64,000 nucleotides of DNA, taken from contig NZ_CP040094.1 in assembly GCF_013343235.1 (NCBI RefSeq), forward strand, positions 5,761,001 through 5,825,000, written 5' to 3'. This document shows, in pieces, positions 33,381-43,325 of the stretch. Source of the DNA: Nostoc sp. TCL240-02 (GTDB lineage Bacteria > Cyanobacteriota > Cyanobacteriia > Cyanobacteriales > Nostocaceae). Under the pieces are notes generated by a model. The model saw only the letters and a program-made list of their open reading frames with translations, searched no databases and was not told where the DNA came from. Each line of letters starts with the position of its first letter. The first letter of the stretch is position 1. The position numbers and the translations under genes are program-made.

Positions 33381-33813
33381 ATTTGCCTCAAGTCTCTCCT
33401 ATATAGGTTCTACGTTAGAACCATGTTTGCTTTGTAGACAATTTCTAAATATTTTTGCAAAATTCGTAATATTGCTTCACAATTCACTTTTTTTGTTACA
33501 AACCACAATTCATAGTCCTGAATGGCGTAAATAGACCAAGCATACTCGACGGTAAGCCCTTTTACTATATCTCCACGTTCCCTGTACTACGGTGTACACA
33601 TAAGTCTTAAAAACCTAGTTTCCTAGGGTGTCTTATGCCGTAGGTTAACGCACTATTCTAGATTTTTGGTGCGTTATCACCATAGATAAATCCAGCAAAG
33701 TAAGGATGTGAAATCCGATTTTTTGGTGTTAAATTTTGAGTATTGTCGGAATTTGTTGACTTAAATCAACAAAAACCTTTATTTTTCGTGGCAATGTTGT
33801 TTTAGGAGTGAAC
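33381..33813. other. divergent intergenic region
   Basis: About 430 bp of AT-rich DNA between divergent genes. It holds ggtgtacacataagtc (33591-33606), related to the GTGTATACAC repeats at 21 kb, and the small palindrome aacctagtttcctaggg. No gene. Confidence 0.5.
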
Positions 33814-34659
33814 GTGAATACTATTTTTTTTCGTAAAGGTGTTTTTTGTTTGCCAGGTATAGCTGCTCTTGTAGTTCTAAGTAGCGGCTTATCTGCAAGT
33901 GCCCAGACAGTAGACAAGGTAAGCAGTCAGGCATTAACTGACTCTTCCGCAACCGTAGCGTCTCCCAATGAGTTTAGTACAGAACTAGACGCTGTAAGCC
34001 AAAATCTCTCTACAGAAACAACTGAAACATTTACAGCCACAAATTTAGCTGAGGTTCAGCAGCTCCAAAATCCTGTAATAGAGGAAAATACCAGTGCAAC
34101 GTCTACACCAGTTCCAGGCACAGTGGCAACTTCGTCTGTGACTCTCACCTCTGAGTTTGTCCAACCGACTTCTCAAACGACTGCTCAACCATCTGCTACC
34201 AAAGTGGCACAATCGGATATTGATTTAGGCAGAGCAACCCGTGGTGGCAGCAGCTATATTGGGGTTGCTGCTAACATTGGGTTGAGTGGTGATGGTAGCT
34301 CGTCTTTGGGCGATGGTAACTTCGCAGTAGTTAGTAAAGTAGGACTGACAAATTCTATATCGGTACGTCCCTCAGCCGTATTCGGTGACAACACTACAAT
34401 TTTGCTTCCGATCACCTACGATTTTACCTTCAAATCAGCAGATGCTTTTAGCGAACCGTTAGCGATCGCACCTTACGTTGGAGTGGGTGCAGCTTACAAA
34501 ACTGGTGATGATTCGCAATTTGCCTTTTTGGTATCTGGTGGCATTGATGTGCCTCTAACTCCTCAATTCACAGCAACAGCCTCTGTCAATGCGGGATTTT
34601 TCGATCAAACTGATGTTGGCTTATTGTTAGGAGTTGGTTATAACTTCACTGGGTTATAA
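33814..34659 (+). CDS. secreted or outer-membrane protein with C-terminal beta-strand domain
   Basis: The start is GTG 33814, five bases after aggag; an earlier GTG at 33808 overlaps the site. The signal peptide ends about at SGLSASAQT (residues 20-30). A long Ser/Thr-rich spacer (about 30-135) leads to a repeat-like beta-rich domain: YIGVAANIGLSGDGSSSLGD, ISVRPSAVFGDNTTILLPIT, FSEPLAIAPYVGVGAAYKTG, FTATASVNAGFFDQTDVG and the end LLLGVGYNFTGL. Alternating hydrophobic strands suggest a small outer-membrane barrel. 281 residues. The function is unknown. Confidence 0.75.
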   Translation: MNTIFFRKGVFCLPGIAALVVLSSGLSASAQTVDKVSSQALTDSSATVASPNEFSTELDAVSQNLSTETTETFTATNLAEVQQLQNPVIEENTSATSTPVPGTVATSSVTLTSEFVQPTSQTTAQPSATKVAQSDIDLGRATRGGSSYIGVAANIGLSGDGSSSLGDGNFAVVSKVGLTNSISVRPSAVFGDNTTILLPITYDFTFKSADAFSEPLAIAPYVGVGAAYKTGDDSQFAFLVSGGIDVPLTPQFTATASVNAGFFDQTDVGLLLGVGYNFTGL

Positions 34660-34678
34660 GAGTTAGGAGTTATGAGTT

Positions 34679-34723
34679 AGGAGTTAAGAGTTAGTAATAT
34701 TTCATTCATAACTCTTAACTCCT
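34679..34723. terminator. bidirectional hairpin between convergent genes
   Basis: aggagttaagagtta (34679-34693) pairs perfectly with taactcttaactcct (34709-34723). It is made of the same GAGTTAGGA repeat family seen downstream of ppa, and sits between two convergent stop codons. Confidence 0.75.
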
Positions 34724-34736
34724 AATTCCTGACTTT

Positions 34737-36059
34737 CTACTTAGGGGTAACTTTGTCAATTACCTTGATTTTGCCATCGTCTCCTACTGTCCAAACATCG
34801 TATACACCGACGACATCGCCGTTAGCATCAACATCTACGTTACCGCTAGCTCCTTGATAGTTAATCTTTTTACCATCTTTGAGTAACTTCAGTCCCTCGC
34901 AGACATCGGTAACTTCTGTGCCAGGGCCATCAGCGACTTCACGAATTTTGCCGGCTATTCCAACGCCTGTATTTTCTTTAGCAGCTTGTGCTGCCAATGT
35001 CAATAAAGCAGCCGCATCCCAAGCTTGAGGGGCGTATTCCCCTGGTTCATTACCCTTTTTATCCTTCCACAGTTTGTTGAAAGCTTCTAATGCTTTACCA
35101 TCGGAACCGGGTACTGTACCGATCGCTCCAGTTAAAATATATTTACCATCACTGCCTTTGCCAACTTGTTCTGGGAAAGTAGGTGATTTCACTCCATCTG
35201 TAAGCAGAATCTGCACTCCCTTAGCTACACCTTGCTGATAGGCGGCTTTCAAGAACAGACTGCCAGTTTCAGCATAAAGTACAGCCAGCACTGCATCTGG
35301 CTTACCAGCAAAGGCAGCTGCCGCTTCTGTATCAAATGTCTGCGCTTTCGGGTCGTAGCGGACAGGCTTATCTTTATTAACGATGGTTCCACCCAATTTT
35401 TCAAAAGTTTGCACAAATGCTTTTTCAAAGCCCACACCATAGTCGTTATTAATCACAACTGTAGAAACTCGCTTGAAACCTTTTTTTCTGGCAAGTTGAG
35501 CTAATGCTAGTGCTTGGTAGGTATCAGGGGGAGCGGTACGCGCCCAAAAACCTTTAAAGTCGCCTTTTTGTGCTTTTTCAGTAAACACGGGACTGGTACT
35601 ACCAGGGGAAACCAGCATGACTTTATTCGGCGTGGCAATGGAGACTGCGGCACTAGAAACGCTACTGGCAAAGGAACCAACTACACCTGCGACTTTATCT
35701 AAAGTTGCTAGTTTGGTCATACCGGCTGCACCAGCTTTCGGGTCGGTTTGGTCGTCTACTTGCACCAAGTTAACTGGTTCACCATTCACCCCACCGCAAG
35801 CGTTGACTGTATCGACAAGTAAAGGGACAGAACCTAGCATCTGTTGTCCGACAGATGCTAAGTCGCCTGTTGTCGGTAGTAGGGAACCAATTTTTAGTCC
35901 TTTAGCACTGCTTGTCGTAGTTGAGTTTGCTGCTGGGGTTGCACTACTTCCGGTGGTAACTGTACCATTGGGGGTACTACTATCACCACAAGCCCCAACT
36001 AGGAATCCAGTTGCTATGGTAGCTAGACTCAAGGTTAAGGCGGCACTAATTTTTCTCAT
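34737..36059 (-). CDS. ABC transporter substrate-binding lipoprotein (branched-chain/neutral amino-acid type)
   Basis: This 440-residue periplasmic type I binding protein has a lipoprotein signal: MRKISAALTLSLATIATGFL with lipobox LVGAC (Cys24). A Ser/Thr-rich linker leads to LKIGSLLPTTGDLASVGQQM, the LivJ-type ligand-binding start, and to NKVMLVSPGSTSPVFTEKAQ. It would capture amino acids for an ABC permease, like NatB of the N-I system in Anabaena, but no permease or ATPase genes are next to it. Urea or other amides are possible alternatives. Confidence 0.85.
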   Translation of the reverse strand: MRKISAALTLSLATIATGFLVGACGDSSTPNGTVTTGSSATPAANSTTTSSAKGLKIGSLLPTTGDLASVGQQMLGSVPLLVDTVNACGGVNGEPVNLVQVDDQTDPKAGAAGMTKLATLDKVAGVVGSFASSVSSAAVSIATPNKVMLVSPGSTSPVFTEKAQKGDFKGFWARTAPPDTYQALALAQLARKKGFKRVSTVVINNDYGVGFEKAFVQTFEKLGGTIVNKDKPVRYDPKAQTFDTEAAAAFAGKPDAVLAVLYAETGSLFLKAAYQQGVAKGVQILLTDGVKSPTFPEQVGKGSDGKYILTGAIGTVPGSDGKALEAFNKLWKDKKGNEPGEYAPQAWDAAALLTLAAQAAKENTGVGIAGKIREVADGPGTEVTDVCEGLKLLKDGKKINYQGASGNVDVDANGDVVGVYDVWTVGDDGKIKVIDKVTPK

Positions 36060-36242
36060 AAATCACTTTCACTCCTCAAATATCTAGGAGCCTAAAATTA
36101 AGATTCAAGCTAAGTTTGTAAGTTAGTTGGATCTTATCAGGACTCCAAAGGATAAATCATATCATCCATCTTTGGGAGTAGAAATGTTTACGCTTATATT
36201 AGTTTACACAGAATATTTTCTATGTATTAAAAGCTGGAAAAC

Positions 36243-36333
36243 GGAGAGGGAGGGATTCGAACCCTCGGTACGGAGTTGCCTGCCGTACAACAGATTAGCA
36301 ATCTGCCGCTTTCGACCACTCAGCCACCTCTCC
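36243..36333 (-). tRNA. tRNA-Ser(GCT), canonical
   Basis: 91-nt class II tRNA: acceptor ggagagg, anticodon loop ttGCTaa, long variable arm, T-loop TTCGAAT. It is isolated and canonical, and so a reference for the degenerate Ser(GCT) copy in the array at 42674-42762. Confidence 0.96.
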
Positions 36334-36381
36334 ATGACTCACGAATATTAATATTAGCAGACTTGTTGGGAAGAGTCAATA

Positions 36382-36417
36382 GGAATTGGGAATTGGGAAT
36401 TGGGAATTGGGGATTGG
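36382..36417. repeat. GGGAATT tandem repeats
   Basis: About five heptamer copies lie between tRNA-Ser and crtB, followed by tgactaatgaccaatgac-type repeats. Confidence 0.75.
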
Positions 36418-36478
36418 GTATTAGTCACTGGTCGCTAGTTATTTGTTAATGACTAATGACTAATGACCAATGACCAAT

Positions 36479-38834
<2,356 letters not shown>

Positions 38835-39196
38835 TTAACCCTAATGCCCTTCAATATTTCTTAACGGTTTAATCGTTCTCATTATACGTTGCAAACTGTT
38901 ACATTTGGCGGTTGTTGTGCGATCGCTTCCCCAAAAAACTTTGATCAAAGGGAATTTTACCTACGCACAACTGCCCAATAAAATTACTAATCCCATTGTT
39001 GGCAATAGGTTTTAGCGAGTATTTCATCTAGATTTAAGTGCAGAAAATTTAACGAGACAAAAGTAATTCCTTTAACAGGAAATAGGTAATCTCAAAAGTA
39101 GTTGATTTCTTTGGGAATCCGTGCATCTAAATCTGAGAAAATATCTAGGTACTGGTTATAGATTGCTATTAAACACCTCAGTTAGGTAAAAGATGT
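38835..39196. other. divergent intergenic region between crtP and the glycosidase gene
   Basis: About 360 bp, AT-rich, with one HIP1-like gcgatcgc near 38921. It should carry both promoters. No gene or repeat was seen. Confidence 0.5.
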
Positions 39197-40285
39197 ATGA
39201 GTGGTTCACAGGAGCTAAAACACTTTGGAAATCACCTGATTTTAGGTATTTCTGGCACTACACTAAACGATGACGATAAACGCGTACTCAGTGAATTAAA
39301 GCCGATTGGGGTGATATTTTTTGCTAAAAACTTTTTGGATGGCGCTCCATATCAAGTTTGGCTAGAAAGCTTCAAGGATTTAAACAGCCAGATACGAGAA
39401 TATGCTGAACGTGATTCAATGTTTATAACTCTGGATCATGAAGGAGGTCGTGTCATTCGCACACCAATGCCAATTACGCGATTTCCTCATGCATTGTTGT
39501 TGCGATCGCACGCCCGCGAAGTAGCAAAAGCCACAGCAGTAGAATTAAAATCACTGGGAATAAATTTATCCTGGGCACCTGTCGCAGATGTTTTTTCCCA
39601 TCCCCACAACCCCGTCATTGGGCCTCGTGCCTTTGGTAACACTCCCGAAATCGCCGCAAAAGATGCCCGTGACTACTACCTTGGACTTCAAGAATCAGGA
39701 ATTTTGGGATGCGCCAAACACTTCCCCGGACATGGAGACACTAGCAAAGACTCTCACATTGAGCTACCAATACTGGATTTAACTTTAGAAGACCTGCGAC
39801 TTCGAGAACTCGTACCTTTCAAAGCTCTAATCGAAGTACAGATACCTTTAATCATGACTGCCCATATTTTATTTCCCAAGATAGATGCTGATGTACCAGC
39901 AACGCTTTCTCAAGCTATCCTGAAAACCATACTTAGGGAAGAACTTGGCTTTCAGGGAGTGGTTGTATCTGACGACTTGGATATGAAAGCGATCTCAGAT
40001 ATGTTTATGAAACCTGGAACTGTAGCGCGGTCATTTAATGCAGGCTGCGATCTGTTTATTGTCTCGCGCAATATTAATTCATCATCTCTTGAAAGAACCT
40101 ATCAGATTGCTGAAGATTTCGTTGATTCCCTCAGCAAGGGTAGCTTAGACGAATTAGTAGTGGAAGCAGCCCGAGAAAGAATCGATAAACTACTGGCAGT
40201 AACACCGCAATATCCCGTAGAAATTTTGGATAAAGATATACTATTGCAACATGCTCAACTAGCGATCGCTAGTTGCTATTCATAA
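39197..40285 (+). CDS. nagZ: family 3 glycoside hydrolase, NagZ-like beta-N-acetylhexosaminidase
   Basis: This 362-residue enzyme would remove N-acetylglucosamine from muropeptide fragments in cell-wall recycling. The NagZ signature is present: GCAKHFPGHGDTSKDSHIEL, which carries the catalytic His/Asp dyad, and the nucleophile region GVVVSDDLDMKAISDM. The N-terminal barrel shows GVIFFAKNFLDG and ITLDHEGGRVIRTP. It starts at ATG 39197. No signal peptide, so cytosolic. The end of the gene faces the tRNA array. Confidence 0.88.
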   Translation: MSGSQELKHFGNHLILGISGTTLNDDDKRVLSELKPIGVIFFAKNFLDGAPYQVWLESFKDLNSQIREYAERDSMFITLDHEGGRVIRTPMPITRFPHALLLRSHAREVAKATAVELKSLGINLSWAPVADVFSHPHNPVIGPRAFGNTPEIAAKDARDYYLGLQESGILGCAKHFPGHGDTSKDSHIELPILDLTLEDLRLRELVPFKALIEVQIPLIMTAHILFPKIDADVPATLSQAILKTILREELGFQGVVVSDDLDMKAISDMFMKPGTVARSFNAGCDLFIVSRNINSSSLERTYQIAEDFVDSLSKGSLDELVVEAARERIDKLLAVTPQYPVEILDKDILLQHAQLAIASCYS

Positions 40286-40380
40286 CCCAACGCGCATTCA
40301 AGTTGCATATTAGCGATTGCCAAAAGGCTAAGTAAGATTGCAATTTTGAATTTTAAATTTTGAATTTTGAATTGTTTAGT

Positions 40381-40450
40381 GGGTGGTATAGGGGTCGAAC
40401 CTATTTCTGCGAGTTAAAAGCTCGCTGCACAGCCGGTATGCCAACCACCC
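40381..40450 (-). tRNA. tRNA-Lys(TTT), last gene of the array
   Basis: Acceptor gggtggt/accaccc perfect; anticodon arm gcgag-ctTTTaa-ctcgc. Only 70 nt, because the D-arm is reduced (gca...tgc). Degenerate but foldable. Confidence 0.8.
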
Positions 40451-40648
40451 TAGTTTATTTAAGAAATAGGTTGGTGCGATCGGATATTTTTTACATCGCA
40501 AGCCTTACACCAAAACTAGTAGTACGCCAAGGAAACTTGGCGGGGTAAGGGGGAAGGGGGAAAGGGTTTAAATCCCTTACCCTTTCCCTTTACCCTTTCC
40601 CCAGCCCTCACTTAGCATTTTTGGGTTGGCAGACTACTAGATATAAAT
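40451..40648. other. spacer inside the array with purine/pyrimidine repeats
   Basis: About 200 bp between the Lys and Ile genes containing gggaagggggaaaggg and the matching ccctttacccttt run. This is the only spacer of the array longer than its 40-150 bp neighbours; no tRNA was seen in it. Confidence 0.5.
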
Positions 40649-40719
40649 CCACCTGGGAGGTACTGCCCCTCCTATTTCTGTGTTATCAGCACAGCGCCTC
40701 GCTTTTCGGCTTCAGGTGG
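40649..40719 (-). tRNA. tRNA-Ile(GAT), degenerate T-loop
   Basis: Acceptor ccacctg/caggtgg, D-stem gcc/ggc, anticodon arm ctgtg-ctGATaa-cacag and T-stem ggagg/cctcc all pair. The T-loop is GGCAGTA in place of TTCRANY, which would disrupt the normal elbow. Confidence 0.65.
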
Positions 40720-40725
40720 AAAAGA

Positions 40726-40807
40726 GGAAGATGGAGGAATCGAACCCCTACAGTTGCCTGTACCCCAAGGTTCAAGCTTGGTTGCCGTCCATTCAGCGGC
40801 ATCTTCC
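40726..40807 (-). tRNA. tRNA-Ser(TGA)
   Basis: Class II tRNA with acceptor ggaagat/atcttcc, anticodon arm ccaag-ctTGAac-cttgg and a short extra arm. The T-stem has an A-C mismatch. Confidence 0.8.
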
Positions 40808-40814
40808 ATTCAGG

Positions 40815-40889
40815 GGTGCCTGACGGGACTTGAACCCGCTATGACTGGTTCCACAAACCAGCGCTTCGACCACTTTGGCTCCAGACACC
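40815..40889 (-). tRNA. tRNA-His(GTG)
   Basis: Anticodon arm ctggt-ttGTGga-accag; acceptor and T-arm (gcggg-TTCAAGT-cccgt) are normal. Confidence 0.88.
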
Positions 40890-40895
40890 ATCAGT

Positions 40896-40968
40896 GGAAT
40901 CAATGGGAATTGAACCCATAACCTCCTGCTTGCAAGGCAGGCGCTCTAGCCATTTGAGCTATGACCCC
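40896..40968 (-). tRNA. tRNA-Ala(TGC)
   Basis: Anticodon arm cctgc-ctTGCaa-gcagg; acceptor ggggtca with two G-U pairs; T-loop TTCAATT. Confidence 0.85.
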
Positions 40969-40980
40969 ATATTTTTTGGT

Positions 40981-41053
40981 GGATACTGGTCGGAATCGAA
41001 CCGACATCCTTCTAACAGCCAGTTAGATGCTTTACCAATTAAGCTACAGACCC
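40981..41053 (-). tRNA. tRNA with anticodon GGC (Ala), weak acceptor
   Basis: Anticodon arm tctaa-ctGGCtg-ttaga. The acceptor gggtctg against cagtatc has two mismatches. T-arm gtcgg-TTCGATT-ccgac is good. Isotype rests on the anticodon only; a shifted loop would change it. Confidence 0.65.
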
Positions 41054-41059
41054 ATAGAC

Positions 41060-41132
41060 GGGAGTGGTAGGACTTGAACCCACAACTTTCGAGGGAGAAG
41101 CTCGAAGCTCTATTCCATTGAGCTACACTCCC
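41060..41132 (-). tRNA. tRNA-Arg(TCT)
   Basis: Acceptor gggagtg/cactccc; anticodon arm tcgag-ctTCTcc-ctcga; T-arm normal. Confidence 0.87.
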
Positions 41133-41142
41133 AATATTTGGT

Positions 41143-41214
41143 AGTCCTGGCAGGAATTGAACCCGCGACATTCTTCTTGTAAGGAAGACACTCTACCAAT
41201 TGAGCTACAGGACT
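41143..41214 (-). tRNA. tRNA-Val(TAC)
   Basis: Acceptor agtcctg/caggact; anticodon arm tcttc-ctTACaa-gaaga; T-loop TTCAATT. Confidence 0.87.
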
Positions 41215-41220
41215 ACGCAA

Positions 41221-41291
41221 GCGAGTGGAGGGACTTGAACCCACGCACTGAGTATGGCGTACTCAGATGCTACCGATTACATCACACCCGC
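41221..41291 (-). tRNA. tRNA-Gly(GCC), C33
   Basis: Acceptor gcgggtg; anticodon arm tgagt-acGCCat-actca, so position 33 is C where U is nearly universal. T-loop TTCAAGT is normal. Confidence 0.78.
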
Positions 41292-41300
41292 AAGTTCAGA

Positions 41301-41370
41301 GCGGACGACGAGATTTGAACTCGCACGAAGACGGTGGAAACGTCTCATGCTACCGTTACATCACATCCGC
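41301..41370 (-). tRNA. tRNA-Gly(TCC)
   Basis: Acceptor gcggatg; anticodon arm agacg-ttTCCac-cgtct; T-loop TTCAAAT. Confidence 0.85.
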
Positions 41371-41375
41371 ATCAA

Positions 41376-41447
41376 GCTGGTAACAGGAATTGAACCTGCA
41401 ACCTACTGATTACAAGTCAGTTGCTCTGCCAATTGAGCTACACCAGC
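41376..41447 (-). tRNA. tRNA-Thr(TGT)
   Basis: Acceptor gctggtg/taccagc with G-U; anticodon arm actga-ctTGTaa-tcagt; T-arm normal. Confidence 0.87.
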
Positions 41448-41458
41448 ACTAATTTTGG

Positions 41459-41532
41459 TGACGGGGGCAGGAGTCGAACCTGCCGATGTTCAGGTTATGA
41501 GCCTGACGAGCCACCGTTGCTCTATCCCCGCA
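41459..41532 (-). tRNA. initiator tRNA-Met(CAT)
   Basis: The body gcggggatagagca and the unpaired 1-72 position are initiator marks, and the anticodon arm is tcagg-ctCATaa-cctga. The usual three G-C pairs of the initiator anticodon stem are reduced to two plus A-U. Confidence 0.8.
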
Positions 41533-41542
41533 TATTCACCAA

Positions 41543-41616
41543 TGCCCCTGACTGGATTTGAACCAGCAACCTCTTCGTTCTAGGCGAAGCGCCTCTTCCG
41601 TTGGGCTACAAGGGCA
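41543..41616 (-). tRNA. tRNA with anticodon TAG (Leu), class I size, C33
   Basis: Anticodon arm cttcg-ccTAGaa-cgaag. Leu tRNAs should have a long variable arm, but this gene is 74 nt with a short one. Isotype is by anticodon only. Confidence 0.6.
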
Positions 41617-41620
41617 AAAT

Positions 41621-41692
41621 CTGAGTGACAGGGATTGAACCTGTGACCTGGAGTTCCCGAAACTCCCGCGCTTCCAACTGCGCTACACCCAG
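41621..41692 (-). tRNA. tRNA-Pro(CGG)
   Basis: Acceptor ctgggtg with a G-U pair; anticodon arm ggagt-ttCGGga-actcc; T-loop TTCAATC. Confidence 0.85.
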
Positions 41693-41698
41693 ATATTT

Positions 41699-41775
<77 letters not shown>

Positions 41776-41779
41776 TTAG

Positions 41780-41852
41780 TACCCCTGACAGGATTTGAAC
41801 CTGTAAAATCTGGACTCTGATTCCAGCACGTATGCCAGTTCCGTCACAGGGG
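41780..41852 (-). tRNA. tRNA-Leu(CAG) lacking the long variable arm
   Basis: Acceptor cccctgt, Leu-like D-arm gacggaactggcatacgt, anticodon arm ctgga-atCAGag-tccag, variable region of about five bases. Confidence 0.75.
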
Positions 41853-41857
41853 CATAT

Positions 41858-41929
41858 CGGGATGGCAGGATTTGAACCTGCGACTCCATGCTCCCAAAGC
41901 ACGGCTTCTGGCCACTGAATTACATCCCG
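41858..41929 (-). tRNA. tRNA-Pro(TGG)
   Basis: Acceptor cgggatg/catcccg; anticodon arm cgtgc-ttTGGga-gcatg; T-arm normal. Confidence 0.86.
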
Positions 41930-41934
41930 TTGGT

Positions 41935-42008
41935 ACTCCTGGTGGGAGTCGAACCCACAACTAAACAGATTTTAAGTCTGCCACCTCTTCCAATTGGGCT
42001 ACAGGAGC
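41935..42008 (-). tRNA. tRNA-Leu(TAA), class I size and without the usual intron
   Basis: Anticodon arm gcaga-ctTAAaa-tctgt, 74 nt. The ordinary cyanobacterial tRNA-Leu(UAA) carries a group I intron and a long variable arm; this copy has neither. Confidence 0.75.
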
Positions 42009-42017
42009 AAGTTTTGG

Positions 42018-42118
42018 TACTCTTGGTGGGAATTGTAGACGCGGAGCGGCTTCCCGCAGGGTACCCACAACATACCGTTTTTGAAACGGCAGCCTCTTCC
42101 AGTTGGGCTACAAGAGTA
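42018..42118 (-). tRNA. tRNA-Leu(CAA) with a repeat inserted in the T-loop
   Basis: Acceptor tactctt and anticodon arm gccgt-ttCAAaa-acggt are intact. The T-loop expected as gtggg-TTCAATT-cccac is split by about 27 bp (42035-42062) of the Nostoc repeat gacgcggagcggcttcccgc. Probably non-functional unless the insert is tolerated. Confidence 0.75.
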
Positions 42119-42127
42119 GAGTTTGGC

Positions 42128-42199
42128 AGCCCCGCCAGGACTCGAACCTGGAATCTTCGCCTTCAAAGGGCGCTATGTTGCCAATTACACCACAGGGCT
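42128..42199 (-). tRNA. tRNA-Gln(TTG)
   Basis: Acceptor agccctg; anticodon loop ctTTGaa; T-arm ccagg-TTCGAGT-cctgg. Confidence 0.86.
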
Positions 42200-42203
42200 T
42201 TAT

Positions 42204-42275
42204 TGCCAGGGCAGGGTTTGAACCTGCAACCTCATCGTTCAGAGCGATGCGACTTCCCAATTCGTCCACCCGGCA
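42204..42275 (-). tRNA. tRNA-Gln(CTG)
   Basis: Acceptor tgccggg with G-U; anticodon arm catcg-ctCTGaa-cgatg; T-arm gcagg-TTCAAAC-cctgc. Confidence 0.85.
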
Positions 42276-42422
42276 TTAAACAATTCGTAGTTCGTAATTC
42301 GTAATTATGTTTTGTGATGAGGATTTAAATCCCGACTAACATAAAAGCCGTTTAAAAAAACGTGGGTATCAACCCCTATTTAATTACGAATTACGAATTA
42401 ATAATTACGAATTATGATTGGC
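42276..42422. repeat. spacer with AATTCGTAATTA inverted repeats, possible tRNA remnant
   Basis: aattcgtaattcgtaatta and aattacgaattacgaatta flank a core that includes gaggatttaaatccc, which resembles a decayed T-arm. A lost or degraded tRNA is possible but not shown. Confidence 0.4.
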
Positions 42423-42493
<71 letters not shown>

Positions 42494-42499
42494 ACGAAG

Positions 42500-42575
42500 T
42501 CCCCCAGATCGGAATCGAACCGACGACCTCCTGTTCTTCAGACAGGCGCTAACTACCAACTGAGCTACCGAGGGA
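42500..42575 (-). tRNA. tRNA-Phe(GAA)
   Basis: Acceptor tccctcg with G-U pairs; anticodon arm cctgt-ctGAAga-acagg; T-arm gtcgg-TTCGATT-ccgat. Confidence 0.87.
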
Positions 42576-42595
42576 TAAAAGAAGAGACATGTAAC

Positions 42596-42668
42596 GAGAG
42601 TGTAGGGATTTGAACCCTCACGTCTTCAGTTTCGTAGACTGAGATGTTATCCAGTTCACCACACTCTC
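42596..42668 (-). tRNA. tRNA-Arg(ACG)
   Basis: Acceptor gagagtg; anticodon arm tcagt-ctACGaa-actga; T-arm normal. Confidence 0.87.
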
Positions 42669-42673
42669 AAAAC

Positions 42674-42762
42674 GGAGAGAACAGGATTTGAACCTGCGAC
42701 GGATATTAACTACCCGTTTCCTCTTAGCAGGAGGACGCTTTCAGCCACTCAGCCACCTCTCC
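42674..42762 (-). tRNA. tRNA-Ser(GCT), array copy
   Basis: Class II, 89 nt; anticodon arm tcctc-ctGCTaa-gagga, acceptor ggagagg. It differs from the canonical gene at 36243-36333 in the anticodon stem and variable arm. Confidence 0.88.
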
Positions 42763-42766
42763 ATAG

Positions 42767-42850
42767 TGGGTCGAGCAGGATTTGAACCTGCGTGCAAAAA
42801 AGAACAGTTTTACAGACTGTCGCCTTCAACCAGACTCGGCCACCGACCCA
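42767..42850 (-). tRNA. tRNA-Tyr(GTA)
   Basis: Class II, 84 nt; acceptor tgggtcg/cgaccca; anticodon arm acagt-ctGTAaa-actgt. Confidence 0.87.
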
Positions 42851-42857
42851 TAATGAT

Positions 42858-42929
42858 TCCCCTGACGGGACTTGAACCCGCAATTTCTGCTTTGAAAGAA
42901 CAGCGACTTAACCATTCGTCCACAGGGGC
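42858..42929 (-). tRNA. tRNA-Glu(TTC), array copy
   Basis: Anticodon arm ctgtt-ctTTCaa-agcag; first acceptor pair is a G-A mismatch. Much diverged from the canonical tRNA-Glu(TTC) at 50646-50718. Confidence 0.78.
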
Positions 42930-42938
42930 ATGATTGGC

Positions 42939-43009
42939 GCAGGGACTAGGATTTGAACCCAGAACATCGGATTTGGAGTCACGAGGTGTTGCCGTTACAC
43001 CATCCCTGC
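42939..43009 (-). tRNA. tRNA with anticodon CCA (Trp), bulged anticodon stem
   Basis: Acceptor gcaggga/tccctgc; the anticodon arm pairs only if one T is bulged (tcg[t]ga-ctCCAaa-tccga). The D-arm gtgtaacggcaacac is Gly/Gln-like, so the isotype is uncertain. Confidence 0.6.
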
Positions 43010-43015
43010 ATTTGG

Positions 43016-43088
43016 TAGCAGCGGCGGGATTTGCACCCGCATATACCAGGGTATGAACCTGGGGCTTTGCTGATTAAGCTACGCTGCG
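43016..43088 (-). tRNA. tRNA with anticodon CAT (elongator Met or Ile2)
   Basis: Anticodon arm ccagg-ttCATac-cctgg. The T-loop reads TGCAAAT, so position 55 is G, not U. If C34 is lysidinylated it would be an Ile tRNA. Confidence 0.72.
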
Positions 43089-43092
43089 ACAG

Positions 43093-43165
43093 AGGTCAAG
43101 GCGGGATTTGAACCCGCGCTAATCGGTTTTGCAGACCAACGCCTTACCAACTTGGCTACCTGACC
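43093..43165 (-). tRNA. tRNA-Cys(GCA)
   Basis: Acceptor ggtcagg with a mismatch or G-U; anticodon arm ttggt-ctGCAaa-accga; T-arm gcggg-TTCAAAT-cccgc. Confidence 0.82.
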
Positions 43166-43171
43166 ATTTGG

Positions 43172-43320
43172 GAGTCCCGACGAGATTCGCACTCGCAATC
43201 TTCAGCTTGAGGAGGCAGCGCGTTGCGGAGGTTCCCAACGCTCGATGACTCGCTAACGCTGCGCTACCCGTTGTAGCGACTGCCGTAGGCTGACGGCTTA
43301 AACTATTCGCCTACGGGACT
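43172..43320 (-). tRNA. tRNA of unclear isotype, anticodon loop interrupted by a repeat
   Basis: Perfect acceptor agtcccg/cgggact, D-arm ggc...gcc, T-arm gcgag-TGCGAAT-ctcgt. About 75 bp of Nostoc repeat (43213-43287, containing gcagcgcgttgcggaggttc) splits the anticodon loop. Joining the flanks gives tcag-ccTCAag-ctga, but the insert boundaries are not exact, so the anticodon is not certain. Confidence 0.6.
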
Positions 43321-43325
43321 TCAAC

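Noticed and set aside
36127..36351. 74-codon plus-strand open frame over tRNA-Ser
   Set aside because: It overlaps a clear tRNA gene on the other strand and has no ribosome-binding site.
43213..43287. Group I intron in a tRNA anticodon loop
   Set aside because: Only about 75 bp and made of known Nostoc repeat; far too short for a group I intron core.
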